From: Chalciporus piperatus
Lineage: Eukaryota > Basidiomycota > Agaricomycetes > Boletales > Boletaceae
Direction: 5' to 3'
Length of the DNA: 64,000 bases
Assembly (NCBI GenBank): GCA_038093975.1
Contig: JBBPTG010000100.1
Coordinates: 1 to 64,000 of the forward strand
Part shown: in pieces, positions 19,982 to 30,379 of the stretch
Layout: each line of letters starts with the position of its first letter
Position numbering within the stretch: the stretch's first letter is position 1
The notes under the pieces: model-generated
What the model was told of the DNA's origin: nothing
Database searches by the model: none
The model's input: only the letters and a program-made list of their open reading frames with translations
Made by a program: the position numbers and the translations under genes

Positions 19982-20319
19982 ATGTACGCTGCAAAGTTCA
20001 CCGTTTTCTACGTCATCGCTGCTTTGGCCGCTTTGGGTGAGTCCCATCGAGCGTAGAGTTGCATGGGCGAATCACTGATGGGGTGTTTTCAGTTTCAGCG
20101 TCCCCTATCCCTGTTGCTGAGCCTGTGGCTCTGGCATTGCCAGTCGCGAGCATTGACGTCGTTGCTGTTCGTAGCTTTAAATATTTCTCGGTGGCAACTC
20201 GACTGACTTTGGACTTCCAGCGGGAGCCCCTCCCCGTTGCAGAGGCCGTCGTTGAGCGCGAGCCTACCCCCGAAGACGAAGACGTCGAGGCCAGGATCTG
20301 CCGCTATGGCTGCCTCTAA
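19982..20319 (+). CDS. Copy D, secreted ICRYGCL peptide precursor
   Basis: Exons 19982-20036, 20093-20166 and 20221-20319 encode 75 residues, nearly identical to copy B. The signal peptide is the same (MYAAKFTVFYVIAALAAL), followed by VSASPIPVAEPVALALPVAS, then REPLPVAEAVVEREPTPEDE and EARICRYGCL. Differences from B include G-to-V and N-to-S in the pro-region. The second intron begins GTTCGT rather than GTTAGT, which may weaken splicing; an alternative GTAGCT donor two codons later would change frame. Expression should therefore be checked. Confidence 0.77.
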
Positions 20320-21153
20320 AGGGCCGGCGATCCTCCCCGCTTTCCCCCTCCGTTCCCCGCTTCTTCTTCACTTTTTCCCCTGGAGTCTGAGACTCCGTTA
20401 AACATACCTGCGACGACTTAAGACGTCGCTTTCTGACTCGCACCTTAATCCGACGCTCATCCCGGATCTAATTTTTTTGTATTCGAGTTTCTTCACTTTC
20501 TGTCACGTTTGGGTTGGGTGTTCCGTGGCCTGTATCATGATTGCTAGACAAGTTGGTGTATTTTTAGTCTTCCAGAAATTATATGTTGGTATCCATATAT
20601 CATGTGTGGCAGTCGAGTGAGATGTGAGCGAACTCGAACTCGAAGTTTCAGTCCAACTGGTAAAAATCGTACCTCGGATTTCCTCGCAGGCTTTTGGTGT
20701 TCAACGCAAACTTCCTCCTCCTCCGAGGCGACGCCCTCGCTTCCACTGACATCAACCGAACTATCCGAGGTGTTACACGTAACACCACTGATCGATCGGT
20801 TAAGCGTCATAGGCGCGTAACGTTGAAGAGCATTGTGGGACGATTTGTGACCTTGAAGCAATACGCTCAAAGTATTGGCTCATTATCACATTGCATGGAG
20901 CGACAGCACACAATAAGAGTCTGTCAAACACATCGAACCAACTGCACTTCACACTAGTTCAAATTGAGGTGTCGCTTTCACGCATGTTATCAGTGTCACA
21001 ACAGGGATGAGATTCTGCACGACAACGAATATGTAGCAATTTTGTACTATGTAGGGTATAGATGTTGCGTTACAAGAGCGGCTGGTGATGTCCAGTCAAA
21101 ACAGTGTTCATAAGTGCAACGATTATATGCTTACTTTTGTGCTTGAGAGTGCC
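20320..21153. other. Intergenic region, junction of direct and inverted repeats
   Basis: The direct-repeat similarity ends near 20754 and the inverted arm begins near 20945. Between them lies about 190 bases of unique sequence with no ORF of note. The segment next to 21153 is the 3-prime region of E-prime. Confidence 0.5.
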
Positions 21154-22412
21154 TTATGCTTGAGCACTAGATCCACCAGTCGCACTGGTTGCGCCAGAGA
21201 GGGGACCAAGAGCACCGGCCACCGCACCTCCAGCACCACCGTTACCAGCACCAGATGGACCACCGTTAGCAGCGCTCTGGAGGTAAGTGACAGCCCCGTT
21301 GACAGTGCCCGCAGCAGATCCGGAGGCTCCAGGAACTCCAGGAACAGTGCTGGGAACTTTACCAGCAACGTTGCCTGCGTCGACGAGGTTTCCTTTGCCA
21401 GACGTGCCCCCAGCGTTGGAGGCACCGTGGATGAGACCAGAAGCCGATCCGGTGTTGGTACCAGTGATTGGCGTTCCGGTGAGTGCCTCAGTCTGTGAGG
21501 TGGCGCCAGAGACTGCACCAGCCAGACCAGACACTTGGATTGGGCCGCTTCCTGCAATGGTGCGACGCTGCTTGACGGATCCAGAGGCTGAACCAGAGGC
21601 GGAACCAGTCATGCCAGCATCACTACCACCGAAGCTACCGCTGGCAGTTCCTGATCCAATGAGATCGATTGTGCCATCAGCAGAACCAGAAACGACAACA
21701 GAGCCGGTCGCTCCCTTGCCAGGGAGAGCAACGGCGGGATCAGCAGGGGCGGTGACAGATCCACCAGCAGCGCCCAAGGCAGCATTTCCGGTAGAACCGC
21801 CCGATGTCAAGGCTGGGACAACGGACGTAGGTGCCTTGGTGTCGACGGGAAGGGAGATAGGCATGGAGGATGCCATGAGGGCGAGGGCGAGAGAGGTAAG
21901 AACGATAAGACGCATGATGAATGTCGAAGGAGTGACTGTGGTTAAACGAGTGTGGAAATGGTTTTGATTCAGAGGAAGAAAGATTCAGAAGAAATTCAAG
22001 AATCGTTAGAAAAGCATCGAGTAAACGCGCACCTTAAATACATTTTTTTGTTCGCTTCGGATGATATTGTCGCCAAAGCTTGACATTCATGAATCGAACT
22101 TCTTGAAGATCCATCAGCGTTGTGCACATACAGGGAGAAGGTTCTGTCAAGGATGTTTGACAGAATGGCGTGCATTATCGGGGGAGCCGGTCTTTTTGTG
22201 TTTCGTTTGACAGAGCAATTGACGTAGGCGAGGAGGACTGGCGAGACATGAGATGTGACCTGCGTGAAAATTACTTATAACTATTCGATACAATCCATGC
22301 AGCTGCCAGCACGCACCTGAACACGCGAGAGAGCGAAACGTGAACGACTCATCTTCAGTCTTCTTCAGTCCATGCATCATCGGCTTCACGATCGAGGTAG
22401 GACTCAGAGTCT
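20945..22412 (-). repeat. Inverted duplication arm 2 (gene E-prime and promoter)
   Basis: Reverse-complement match to about 10210-11785, including promoter, ORF start and 3-prime region. The ORF interior differs by one insertion and one deletion relative to arm 1. Confidence 0.8.
21154..21915 (-). CDS. Gene E-prime, secreted Gly/Ala/Ser-rich protein
   Basis: A 253-residue single-exon ORF on the minus strand with the same signal peptide as gene E (MRLIVLTSLALALMASS) and the same start PISLPVDTKAPTSV. It has about 70 extra residues after that (SGGSTGNAALGAAGGSVTAP to GSASGSVKQRR), including a basic KQRR stretch. It then follows E through the repeats to GATSATGGSSAQA. There TAA appears, and the DNA goes straight to the 3-prime flank of E. 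The deletion therefore removed both KR sites and the two hydrophobic segments. Whether the shortened protein is functional is unknown. Confidence 0.78.
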   Translation of the reverse strand: MRLIVLTSLALALMASSMPISLPVDTKAPTSVVPALTSGGSTGNAALGAAGGSVTAPADPAVALPGKGATGSVVVSGSADGTIDLIGSGTASGSFGGSDAGMTGSASGSASGSVKQRRTIAGSGPIQVSGLAGAVSGATSQTEALTGTPITGTNTGSASGLIHGASNAGGTSGKGNLVDAGNVAGKVPSTVPGVPGASGSAAGTVNGAVTYLQSAANGGPSGAGNGGAGGAVAGALGPLSGATSATGGSSAQA

Positions 22413-23393
22413 GACCTTCCATGCAGCTCTACCAACTCGAGACCTGATCATAAAACAGTCGTCGTGATAGGCTTACGAAGGTACTCCTCTGAAAACGACG
22501 TCCAACCATGAACGTTGATATGTCGGTCCTGACGCATAGACGGTAACGACTGTCTTCTGGCTTGGGGAGGCTCTGAGTCTTCATCCGGACTCTTTGACAC
22601 TGACAGCTACTGACAGCCTCTGACAGCCTTTGTCAAGCCTTCGACTTCTCTACTACTTAAGTACTATAGTAGCCAAATATGGTCTAACGGTCCCATGGAT
22701 GCTTCTCTTATCTAGAAGACCATGGATGCATCTTAAACCCTCCATAGAGGGACAGCCGTGTGGTATTTCCGATCGTTTAACCACCCCACGAACTGGGGTC
22801 AATCTCACATGAATCCTCTAGCACGGCTCACCTCTGATATCTTCCTACGCGAGTACCAGTGGGAAAGACCCTTCGAGGAGCGGCGGGACAGGGATGCCAG
22901 AAAGACCACGCTATCCGTCCTACTCGATGAGGACTCGGAGCGTCCTCCCGTTTCTCCTCCCTGCGCATGCGATTGTGTTGCAGGGCTGAAGAGGCATCGA
23001 AATCGATTCTGGATCCTTGGGTAGGTGTTCGAAAGGTACGATCAGATCATGGACTCGTGGTTGACGTTTGTACGTTAGAATATCATTGTCGAGTCCATAT
23101 CCTCTTCAGCTGCACCCGGGGATCCTGTGTGCACAGGGCACGAGAATCGCAACGACTCTGTTGCCGCTCCGTTACCTGAGCTCACCATCGTCTTCGGGAT
23201 TATTCCTGGGCAGGTTATCCCCTCATTCAACCCCCCAACTCGCAAATCCAAGAAAACGACCGAACTTACCTCTGGGAAACAGTTATGTGCTTTTGTGACA
23301 CATTAACCTGGAACTTCTACTCACAACACTTGCCGAGGGCCCAACGAATCGTTGCATCCATTACGCTCGATGGTTCAAATTTCGGCCATAGAG

Positions 23394-23620
23394 TTCCTGA
23401 ATCCTGGCGTCTCTGCCGCTGCCAATGGTGGCCCATCTGGTGCTGGAAACAGTGGTGCTGGGGGTGCAACGACCGGTGCTCTTGGTCCCCTCTACGGTTC
23501 AGGTAGCGCGATTGGTGGGTCCGGGAACGGTACCGGGAACTGCGCCAGCAAAGCTCCAGAACCGGAACCGGTCAAGCTAATACCACTACCAAGCCACCGC
23601 TGGCAGTGCCTGGTACAGTG
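23394..23620 (+). pseudogene. Gene E-family remnant
   Basis: The frame from about 23394 reads PGVSAAANGGPSGAGNSGAG, continues GATTGALGPLYGSGSAIGG, and so matches the ANGGPSGAGNGDAGG...ALGPLSGATSATGG repeats of E and E-prime. No start codon with signal peptide is attached, and the match decays into unrelated sequence near 23620. It appears to be a third, dead copy of the family. Confidence 0.7.
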
Positions 23621-24103
23621 AAATCGGTGGGGGAACTGCTAACATTGTCCAAAGCACCGCTTACTGGAGCCGTCAAACGAATTGAGAGTATTTGCGACCG
23701 AGCCTCGAAAGACGCGGCTGACCCTCCAACGAGTGGAGTACGATCACACTCTATGAGCCATCATCCACGGTCTGATGAAGAGTGTTAGATGCGGTCATAC
23801 GGTGGACATGATTAAGGAACATACAGATTCAAGGGGACGTGGCTTGGACGCCGGGCATGTTGGAGCGTCGAGCGGTATTTGATCATGGAGTCTGGACCTC
23901 ACGCGCACGATTCCTAGTTGTGCCTGCCGGTGATAACTCGCAGTCATGCTTCCTTCTTACTTGAATTCCGATCTTCACCGCGCCGCACGGTGGTTATGTA
24001 GCATCCGCGTGTTTGAGCAGCCAAGCTATAGAGGGCCCCCTCGCTCTTAGCCAGGCTTGTCTTACATAGGGTACATACACCCCGATCGGACACAAATGGA
24101 ACC

Positions 24104-24123
24104 AAAAAAAAAAAAAAAAAAAA
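24104..24123 (+). repeat. Poly(A) tract
   Basis: Twenty consecutive A residues. It could be the tail of a retroposed sequence or simple expansion; no target-site duplication was identified. Confidence 0.8.
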
Positions 24124-24929
24124 GCTATAGAAGTTTGGACATTATCTCGCATTTCAATATGTTCAAAAGAAACCGGAGAGAGTGGAAACCCGTCGGGGCC
24201 CGCCGAGTGACATTCCCGTTCTGTGATGGTTCGACTTCCATCGCGTCTCATTCCTGAACGGAGGCTGAGGGTGATCATTGTCATTGTCGAGCCTGTCCCG
24301 TCTCGGATGAGCCAAGCGCTGTGCGCTGAAAGTCCGCAACCGAGGAGGCTGGGCTTGGCTGGCAGTTGCTTGACGTGTAATACTTACTACGCTCGTTCTA
24401 GATGACGTCAAAGCGGATAGCAGCGATGCAAGTGGGTCAAAGCAGACAAGGATATAGTATCGATGAAAATGCTAGTATTTCAGTCAGAGAGGGACTCTAT
24501 ATTACACTGGTGCTGTTGGGAGTGTTTGTCAAGTCTTAGCGGTGCAATGAGTTCGGGGATGGGGTGCCGATGGGCGTGGTGACCGGGGTCTTTGCTAGGG
24601 GTCTGATTTTTTGGCGCAAGTCGCACGGATTGTTGCACCCCGTCCTTTCCCTACAGCCTCAGGCTACAGGACACACTCTCCACTTTTCCTCGCCCAGATC
24701 GCCATCCACAGCGACGGGTTGGTTCTTTCATAGACAGAAAAAAAAAACAGCCCATTCAACTTTGTTCTTCGCCTGCTGGCAGGTCACGCTTGACGACCAC
24801 CACACGCACGAACCGATTGTTGTTTTTCTAACTATCTGTCCATCGAAATTCGTCAGTCTTTTTTACACTACCACCCTCTGCTACTCACACACTCGTCTTG
24901 CTCCTCGTTTTTTCCGATCGACCCAAAGA

Positions 24930-27900
24930 ATGAGCAAAGCTTCGACTGCATCAGCAAAGACTCCGACGCAGCTCCCATCGCAATCAGCTTGGGCAAGGGG
25001 CCCCCCGCCGAACAGCAACTCTTCAGCACCCTCGCCGCGTTCTCAGTCTCCAGCTCTGTCCCATGCGCCGTCCCCGATAGCTGCTTCCCACTCCCGCCGT
25101 CCAAGTGCGTTAGGCCAGGGCGTGCCAATAAAAGAAGGCGTCAGTGTCCCGCGGAGTAACGTGGGCTCTGTCAGGCAAGGTACGTCATCCGTACTCGTTT
25201 TCTCGTTATTTATTTCCTTATCGCCCACTCCAGGTTCAGCCGTGACATTCGGTTCTATAGATGATGTCTCCGCTCCCTTGTCCTCTTCACCTGCAGCCAC
25301 ACCCGTGGTCAAAACCGAAAGCGTAAAGTCATTCGGATCAGTACCTGCTACTCCAACAACTCATGTCAATGGTAAACCCATCGCTTCGGTTCCGCCCACC
25401 GGGTCTTCGAAGCTTTCTGCTCGGCCCTCTTCCACCACCACCTCGTCTTCCTCAAACGTGACGTCGTCTTCAAGCACGCCCGCCATGACCGGATCAACCA
25501 CACCCGCCAGTGCTAAACCGGGACTTGGCAGAGCCGACATCGCCAAGCTGTTCCAGGGCTCTTCGTCTACACCTTCACAACCGGCATCGGACACTTCCTC
25601 TCCTTCAACTCGACCGTCCAATTTGCCTCCCCATCATCAGCCTTCGTCTGGACAACATCACCCACCGCCACCAGCGCAACTTTCCCAGTTAGGTGCACAT
25701 CAATTCACTCCATTTGTACCCGGGATGCGACCACAGCAGGGCGCTGGCGGCCCACGCTCACCGGCCTTCCCTCGTGCCGTGCCTAATGGCACTGGCGCTC
25801 CCCCTCGACCGATGGCGGGCCCTGGCGGACCCGGTGGCCCTCCAATTCCTGCTAGTCCGCGACTTGCTCCTCACCCCCCACATCCCCATCAACCTCCCCC
25901 CACGGGCGTTCCTCCACAACAAGTTCCTATGCAACCTATGCCCTGGGGGTCATACTATGTAGGTTTTTCCCCTCAAGGATCTCTTACGCGCGCCTGTCCC
26001 TAAACTCACCTGTCGTGTTCAGTATCCTGTAGATGCCTATGGGCAACCCGCCTCTCCTTGGTTTTACATGCACCAACCACCACATCCCCCGCATACACCC
26101 CACCCACCCCCACCCTCCGCCCAAGGGCCACCCCATCCTGGTATGCCCCTGTCACCTCGAAATCCACCTCCGACTCTACCCCCTGGCACCCCAACCATGA
26201 CACACGCTGTTCCTCACCCCCCGCACACACCCCAACCGCCCGCTCCACATACACATCAACCCTCGGCTAATATCAACGTTTCGTCTCCCCCTCCCACCCC
26301 CTCTACCGCAACCGCTGTCCGTACCCTCAACACCAATGCCTCTACGTTTGTTCCAACGACACGGACGCCGAAGGTGATCGTGATTAAAAACGAGGATGGT
26401 ACAGAGGTTAACTTGGAGGCGTTGAAGAAGCATAGTCCGCAACCGCCGACTGTGCCTATTCCACCGCCATCACCTGTTGCGACGAGTCGACGGACTGCGT
26501 CTGTCAGGATTGAGAGTGAGGAGTCGAAACGGAAGAGGGAGGAGCAGGCGCGGTTAGAGCAGGAGAAGAAGGAAGGTGAGGAGCAGGCGAAGAAGGAGGC
26601 AGAGGAAAGAAAACGAAAAGAAGCAGAGGAGGCTAAGCAGAAAGTGGAGGAGGAAGCGAAACGAAAAGAGGAGCACGAAAAAGAGCAAGAGAGGGACCGG
26701 TTACGGAAGGAAGAGGAAGAAAAGGAGCGGATACGGCTAGAGGAGGAACGGAAACGTCAGGAGGAAGAGGAAGCTAGGTTAGAGGATGAGCGGATGCAGG
26801 CGGAGAAGGTAAAGGAAAAGGAGGAGCAGGAGCGCGTTGAGCGGGAAGCAGAGGAACGACGGCGACAAGAAGAGCTGCAGCGTGAGGAGGCTCAGTTGGA
26901 GGCCGAGGCCGAGGAAGTTCAGGAGGCTACCCAGCCTCCCTCGGACGACTCCAAGGAACCTGAGGAAGGAGAGGTGGTTGAGAATGGTGAAATGGTGGAG
27001 ACGCCGATCAATGGCGATTCCGTCGGCAAACCTCCAAGAGCCCAAAAGGAGGCCCTGCGGATAGACACCTCTTCTATGCCACCTCCTCTGGATATTCCGA
27101 GACGACGCCCCGGTCCTCTTGACATCAACGCAGCCAAGCGGGACCTCTCTGCTCCCCCTCTTTCTGCTCTTGCGACTGCACGAAACATCGAAAGACTTCA
27201 GGATGTCGAGTACCCTGAAGGTGTCCGAAGCCCCAGGGAAGACCTCAACAAGGATGCCAAGGACGGAAAGTTCAGGTATTTCATTAGTTTGCTCCTCTTT
27301 GTGCACTTTTTCACCGTCTTGTTAGATACGACCGCGACTTCCTCATGCAGTTCATGCAGCTTTGCAAGGAGAAGCCTCTGAACCTCCCTCCGCTCGATAT
27401 CCTTGGTATCGAACCCGTCGACCAGAGTTCAATGAATATGACTCGTGGTGGTTCTGGGCGTCATCGTCAGCCTTCAAACGCAATGACACCAACTGCTCGT
27501 CAAAGCTCAGTCGGCCTTGGGATTTCTGCCGGCTTTGGTGCTAAGCCGGGTGCTGTGCCCGGTCCTTTCTCTATGGGCCAGTTCTCCACGCCTACGAGCA
27601 AGCTTTCCAGCGAGGAACGCTACCTCATCGCGACGGGCGTGCGTTCTGCTTCAGGCAGCACACCCAATGCCGCGGCACTACAGTTCAACCGTCCTGCTAT
27701 GACACGCACCGCTTCTCAAGGTGGCCAGGGTGGGCATCCTATGAGCGGCAACCGTACACGCAGCAAGCGTGGTGACAGGCGGACGGACGGGAACAAGATT
27801 GGTCACCAGGGCGATGGTTCTGGCTTTGCTCCTGGTGCTCCTATGTTTGGTGCTGCCTTTGAGCCGGTCGCTCCTCTCGAGGTATCTGCCAACCGTTGGA

Positions 27901-29808
27901 CTGCGGGTACAGTTCGTAAGCCAGGTGCCACTGAAATCGACTCCCCCGAACTTGTGGATCGCAAAGTCCGGTCTCTCCTCAACAAGCTCACGATGGAGAA
28001 GTTCGACCCTATTTCTGATCAGATCATCTCTTGGGCGAACAAGAGCGTCAACGAGAAGGACGGTCGGACGCTCATTCAAGTCATCAGGCTCGTGTTCGAG
28101 AAGGCGACGGACGAAGCTGCATGGAGTGAGATGTATGCTCGGCTTTGTCGGAAGATGATGGAGACGATCAGTCCCGAGGTTCAAGACGATGGTATCAGGG
28201 CCACGGATGGCAAGCCTATCGCTGGTGGTCAACTTTTCAGAAAGTATCTTCTCAATCGGTGTCAGGAGGACTTTGAGCGTGGTTGGGTTGCCAAAGAAAC
28301 GGCGGCAGCCGCTGCTGCTGCTAAAGCTTCCGATGACCAAGCCGTGCGGGCTGCCAATGAGAACAAGGGCGAAGAGAGCGAGCTCTACTCGGACGAATAC
28401 TATGTGGCACAGAAGGCGAAGCGTCAGGGTCTTGGTCTCATCAAGTTCATCGGAGAATTGTTCAAGCTCCAGATGCTCACGGAACGTATCATGCACGAGT
28501 GTGTCAAGAAGCTGCTCGGTAACGTTGACAATCCTGAAGAGGAAGAGATCGAGAGTTTGTGTCAGCTGCTCAAGACCGTCGGTCAGCTGCTTGACGTTCC
28601 CAAGGCCAAGGCCCACATGGACGTTTACTTTACGCGGATGAAGGAACTTTGCAAGAGCCTCAACGTCAGCCCTCGTATGCAATACATGCTTCAGGTGGGG
28701 ATTGGTTTTTTTCAGTTGTTGTTTGGATGTTGACTCATTTACGCTCGTTGCCAGGATGTGATCGAACTTCGTGATCGGAAATGGGTGGGTCGTGGTGCTA
28801 TTAGCGTGCCTTCTACGATCTCTGCTATTCATGAAGCTGTGAGTGCAGGTTATTATTGCGACGGAATGTGGCTAAATTTGGGTCCAGGTTGCAAAGGAGA
28901 GAGCGTTTGCCGAAGCTCAGACGAGCCAGCGTCAGATAAGCATGTCCAGAGGTGGTTCAAGACGTGGCGGTGATCGTGCCGCAGAGTCTGGACCTGACGG
29001 ATGGACGATGGCTGGTGGATCGGTCCCAAGGCCACCTCCCAAGGCGGGTGACTTGTCGCAGTTTGGGAAGATCAGCAAGGCCTCGCCTATGGTCATGGGA
29101 CCTGGGAGCGTCTTTGTTTCCAAGAGGGACAATCAACGCGAGTCGTTGTCTCGGACGAACTCGACATCGAACAAGTTCTCCATGCTCAGTCAAAACCCCG
29201 AACTCGCGGTCGACACGACTGCTAAATCTAGCCGACCTCCCAGCCGGAAACCTTCTGTCGATCTTGGGCAGGCTGGCGTGCTGGAGCCTATGCAACGGAG
29301 GAAGTTGCAGCTGTTGCCCCGATCGAAGCCTAATGCCAGCGAAGACACGCCTCCACCTGCTTCTGAAGAGGAGTCCGAGTCAGCTCCTCAGATGACCGAG
29401 GCAGATGCCACGAAGAAGATTGACGAGGACGTCAAGGAGTTCTTCGCTGTTCGCAGCTTGGAGGAAGCAGACGTCTACCTCACGAATCTCACGGAGGAGC
29501 ACCGGTTCCGCCTCGTCGACAAGCTGGTTGGTTCGGCTCTTGAGAGCAAAGAAGCTGATGCTGTTCTTGTTTCCGAATACTTCGCCCAAGCTGCGTCCAA
29601 GGGTCAATGCTCCGCGGAGGTGTTTGAAGCAGGCTTTATGCCCATGGCGGAGTCGTTGGACGACATTGCGATTGACGCTCCCAACGCATTCAAGTTTATG
29701 GCGATGATGCTCAAGGGTGCAGGCTTCGACAAGGACGAGGAAAGACTGGGTCGGATTGCTGGTAAATTGATGGATAGCACCAAGCTTCTCAAGCTTGTAT
29801 CGTCATGA
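24930..29808 (+). CDS. Translation initiation factor eIF4G
   Basis: Six exons (24930-25179, 25234-25958, 26023-27275, 27326-28694, 28755-28838, 28888-29808) encode 1533 residues, all in phase. The N-terminal third is Ser/Pro/Gln/His-rich and disordered. A charged coiled-coil of Glu/Lys/Arg repeats lies around 26515-26900. The MIF4G HEAT domain begins near RKVRSLLNKLTMEKFDPISD and includes VRLVFEKATDEAAWSEMYA-type sequence, GGQLFRKYLLNRCQEDFERG and GLIKFIGELFKLQMLTERI. An Arg/Gly stretch (SRGGSRRGGD) follows, then an MA3 domain (DEDVKEFFAVRSLEEADVYL to the C-terminal KLMDSTKLLKLVSS). The protein scaffolds eIF4E, eIF4A and poly(A)-binding protein in the cytosol. Length and domain order fit fungal eIF4G. 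A long intronic ORF extension upstream of 24930 has no support. Confidence 0.95.
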
Positions 29809-30379
29809 TGGACTTTTATTTTCTTCCTCGCACGCACCACGCATCACCCTCGCATTTGCATGTCTTTTTTTCCCCTCTTTTCTTTTTACTCTTTCTATTG
29901 GGTCACATGGTTTGGAACTCCCATCCCGCCTCGACTTTTTTCTTCTTCTTTCGATTCTATACAGATTTTGCACTGTTTCGTTATTTCTGACGCTGTTCGC
30001 TTGTTCTGGATGTCCTGCCACTAATATCTGTACATCGCATGGTTTCTACTTTTGTTTGTTTTCCTACATCTACAGCATAGGCTACAGCAGACAGTACATC
30101 AGGTACATTGCGAGCAATACACTCAGATGACGAACTGAATCGGATCTTGAGCCATGTGTGGAGTTGCCTGGATTGACTGAGGAGGACAAGTCGAGCTACT
30201 TGGTTTCGCACGTCATGATGTCACTGGGGCAACACTAGGGAGTCCTTTACACTATTACCAAGTCGAGCCACCTCCCTCAGGCTTGCCCCAGCCTCATCCG
30301 CCTCAATCCACGCTCGTTCTTCAAGACAGCGAACTTAGACTCCTCCCAGCTAGACCACACCTGGTCTAGTTCACCCACA
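29809..30379. other. Intergenic region, eIF4G 3-prime and TRK 5-prime flanks
   Basis: T-rich sequence at 29815-29960 is probably the 3-prime untranslated region of the eIF4G gene. No gene is supported here. Confidence 0.5.

Larger units (their letters stand above)
18228..20754 (+). repeat. Direct segmental duplication, copy 2
   Basis: Second copy of the block at 7363-9898. It contains exons 2-3 of copy C, the conserved spacer, and copy D with its promoter and 3-prime region. Differences from copy 1 are substitutions, a 32-base insertion near 18960-18990 and short deletions near 19500-19620. Upstream of 18228 copy C has its own signal exon, which copy 1 lacks. Confidence 0.85.
21916..24929. 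other. Long gene-poor region with remnants
   Basis: The first 500 bases are the promoter side of the inverted arm. No intact gene was found afterwards. A decayed E-family fragment lies at about 23394-23620 and a 20-base poly(A) run at 24104-24123. The CT-rich stretch just before 24930 is probably the 5-prime untranslated region of the eIF4G gene. Confidence 0.5.

Noticed and set aside
21287..21967. Plus-strand ORF of 226 residues opposite E-prime
   Set aside because: It is an antisense shadow. The minus frame carries the conserved signal peptide.
27678..28832. Minus-strand 384-residue ORF
   Set aside because: It lies fully opposite the MIF4G domain of eIF4G and has no family features.
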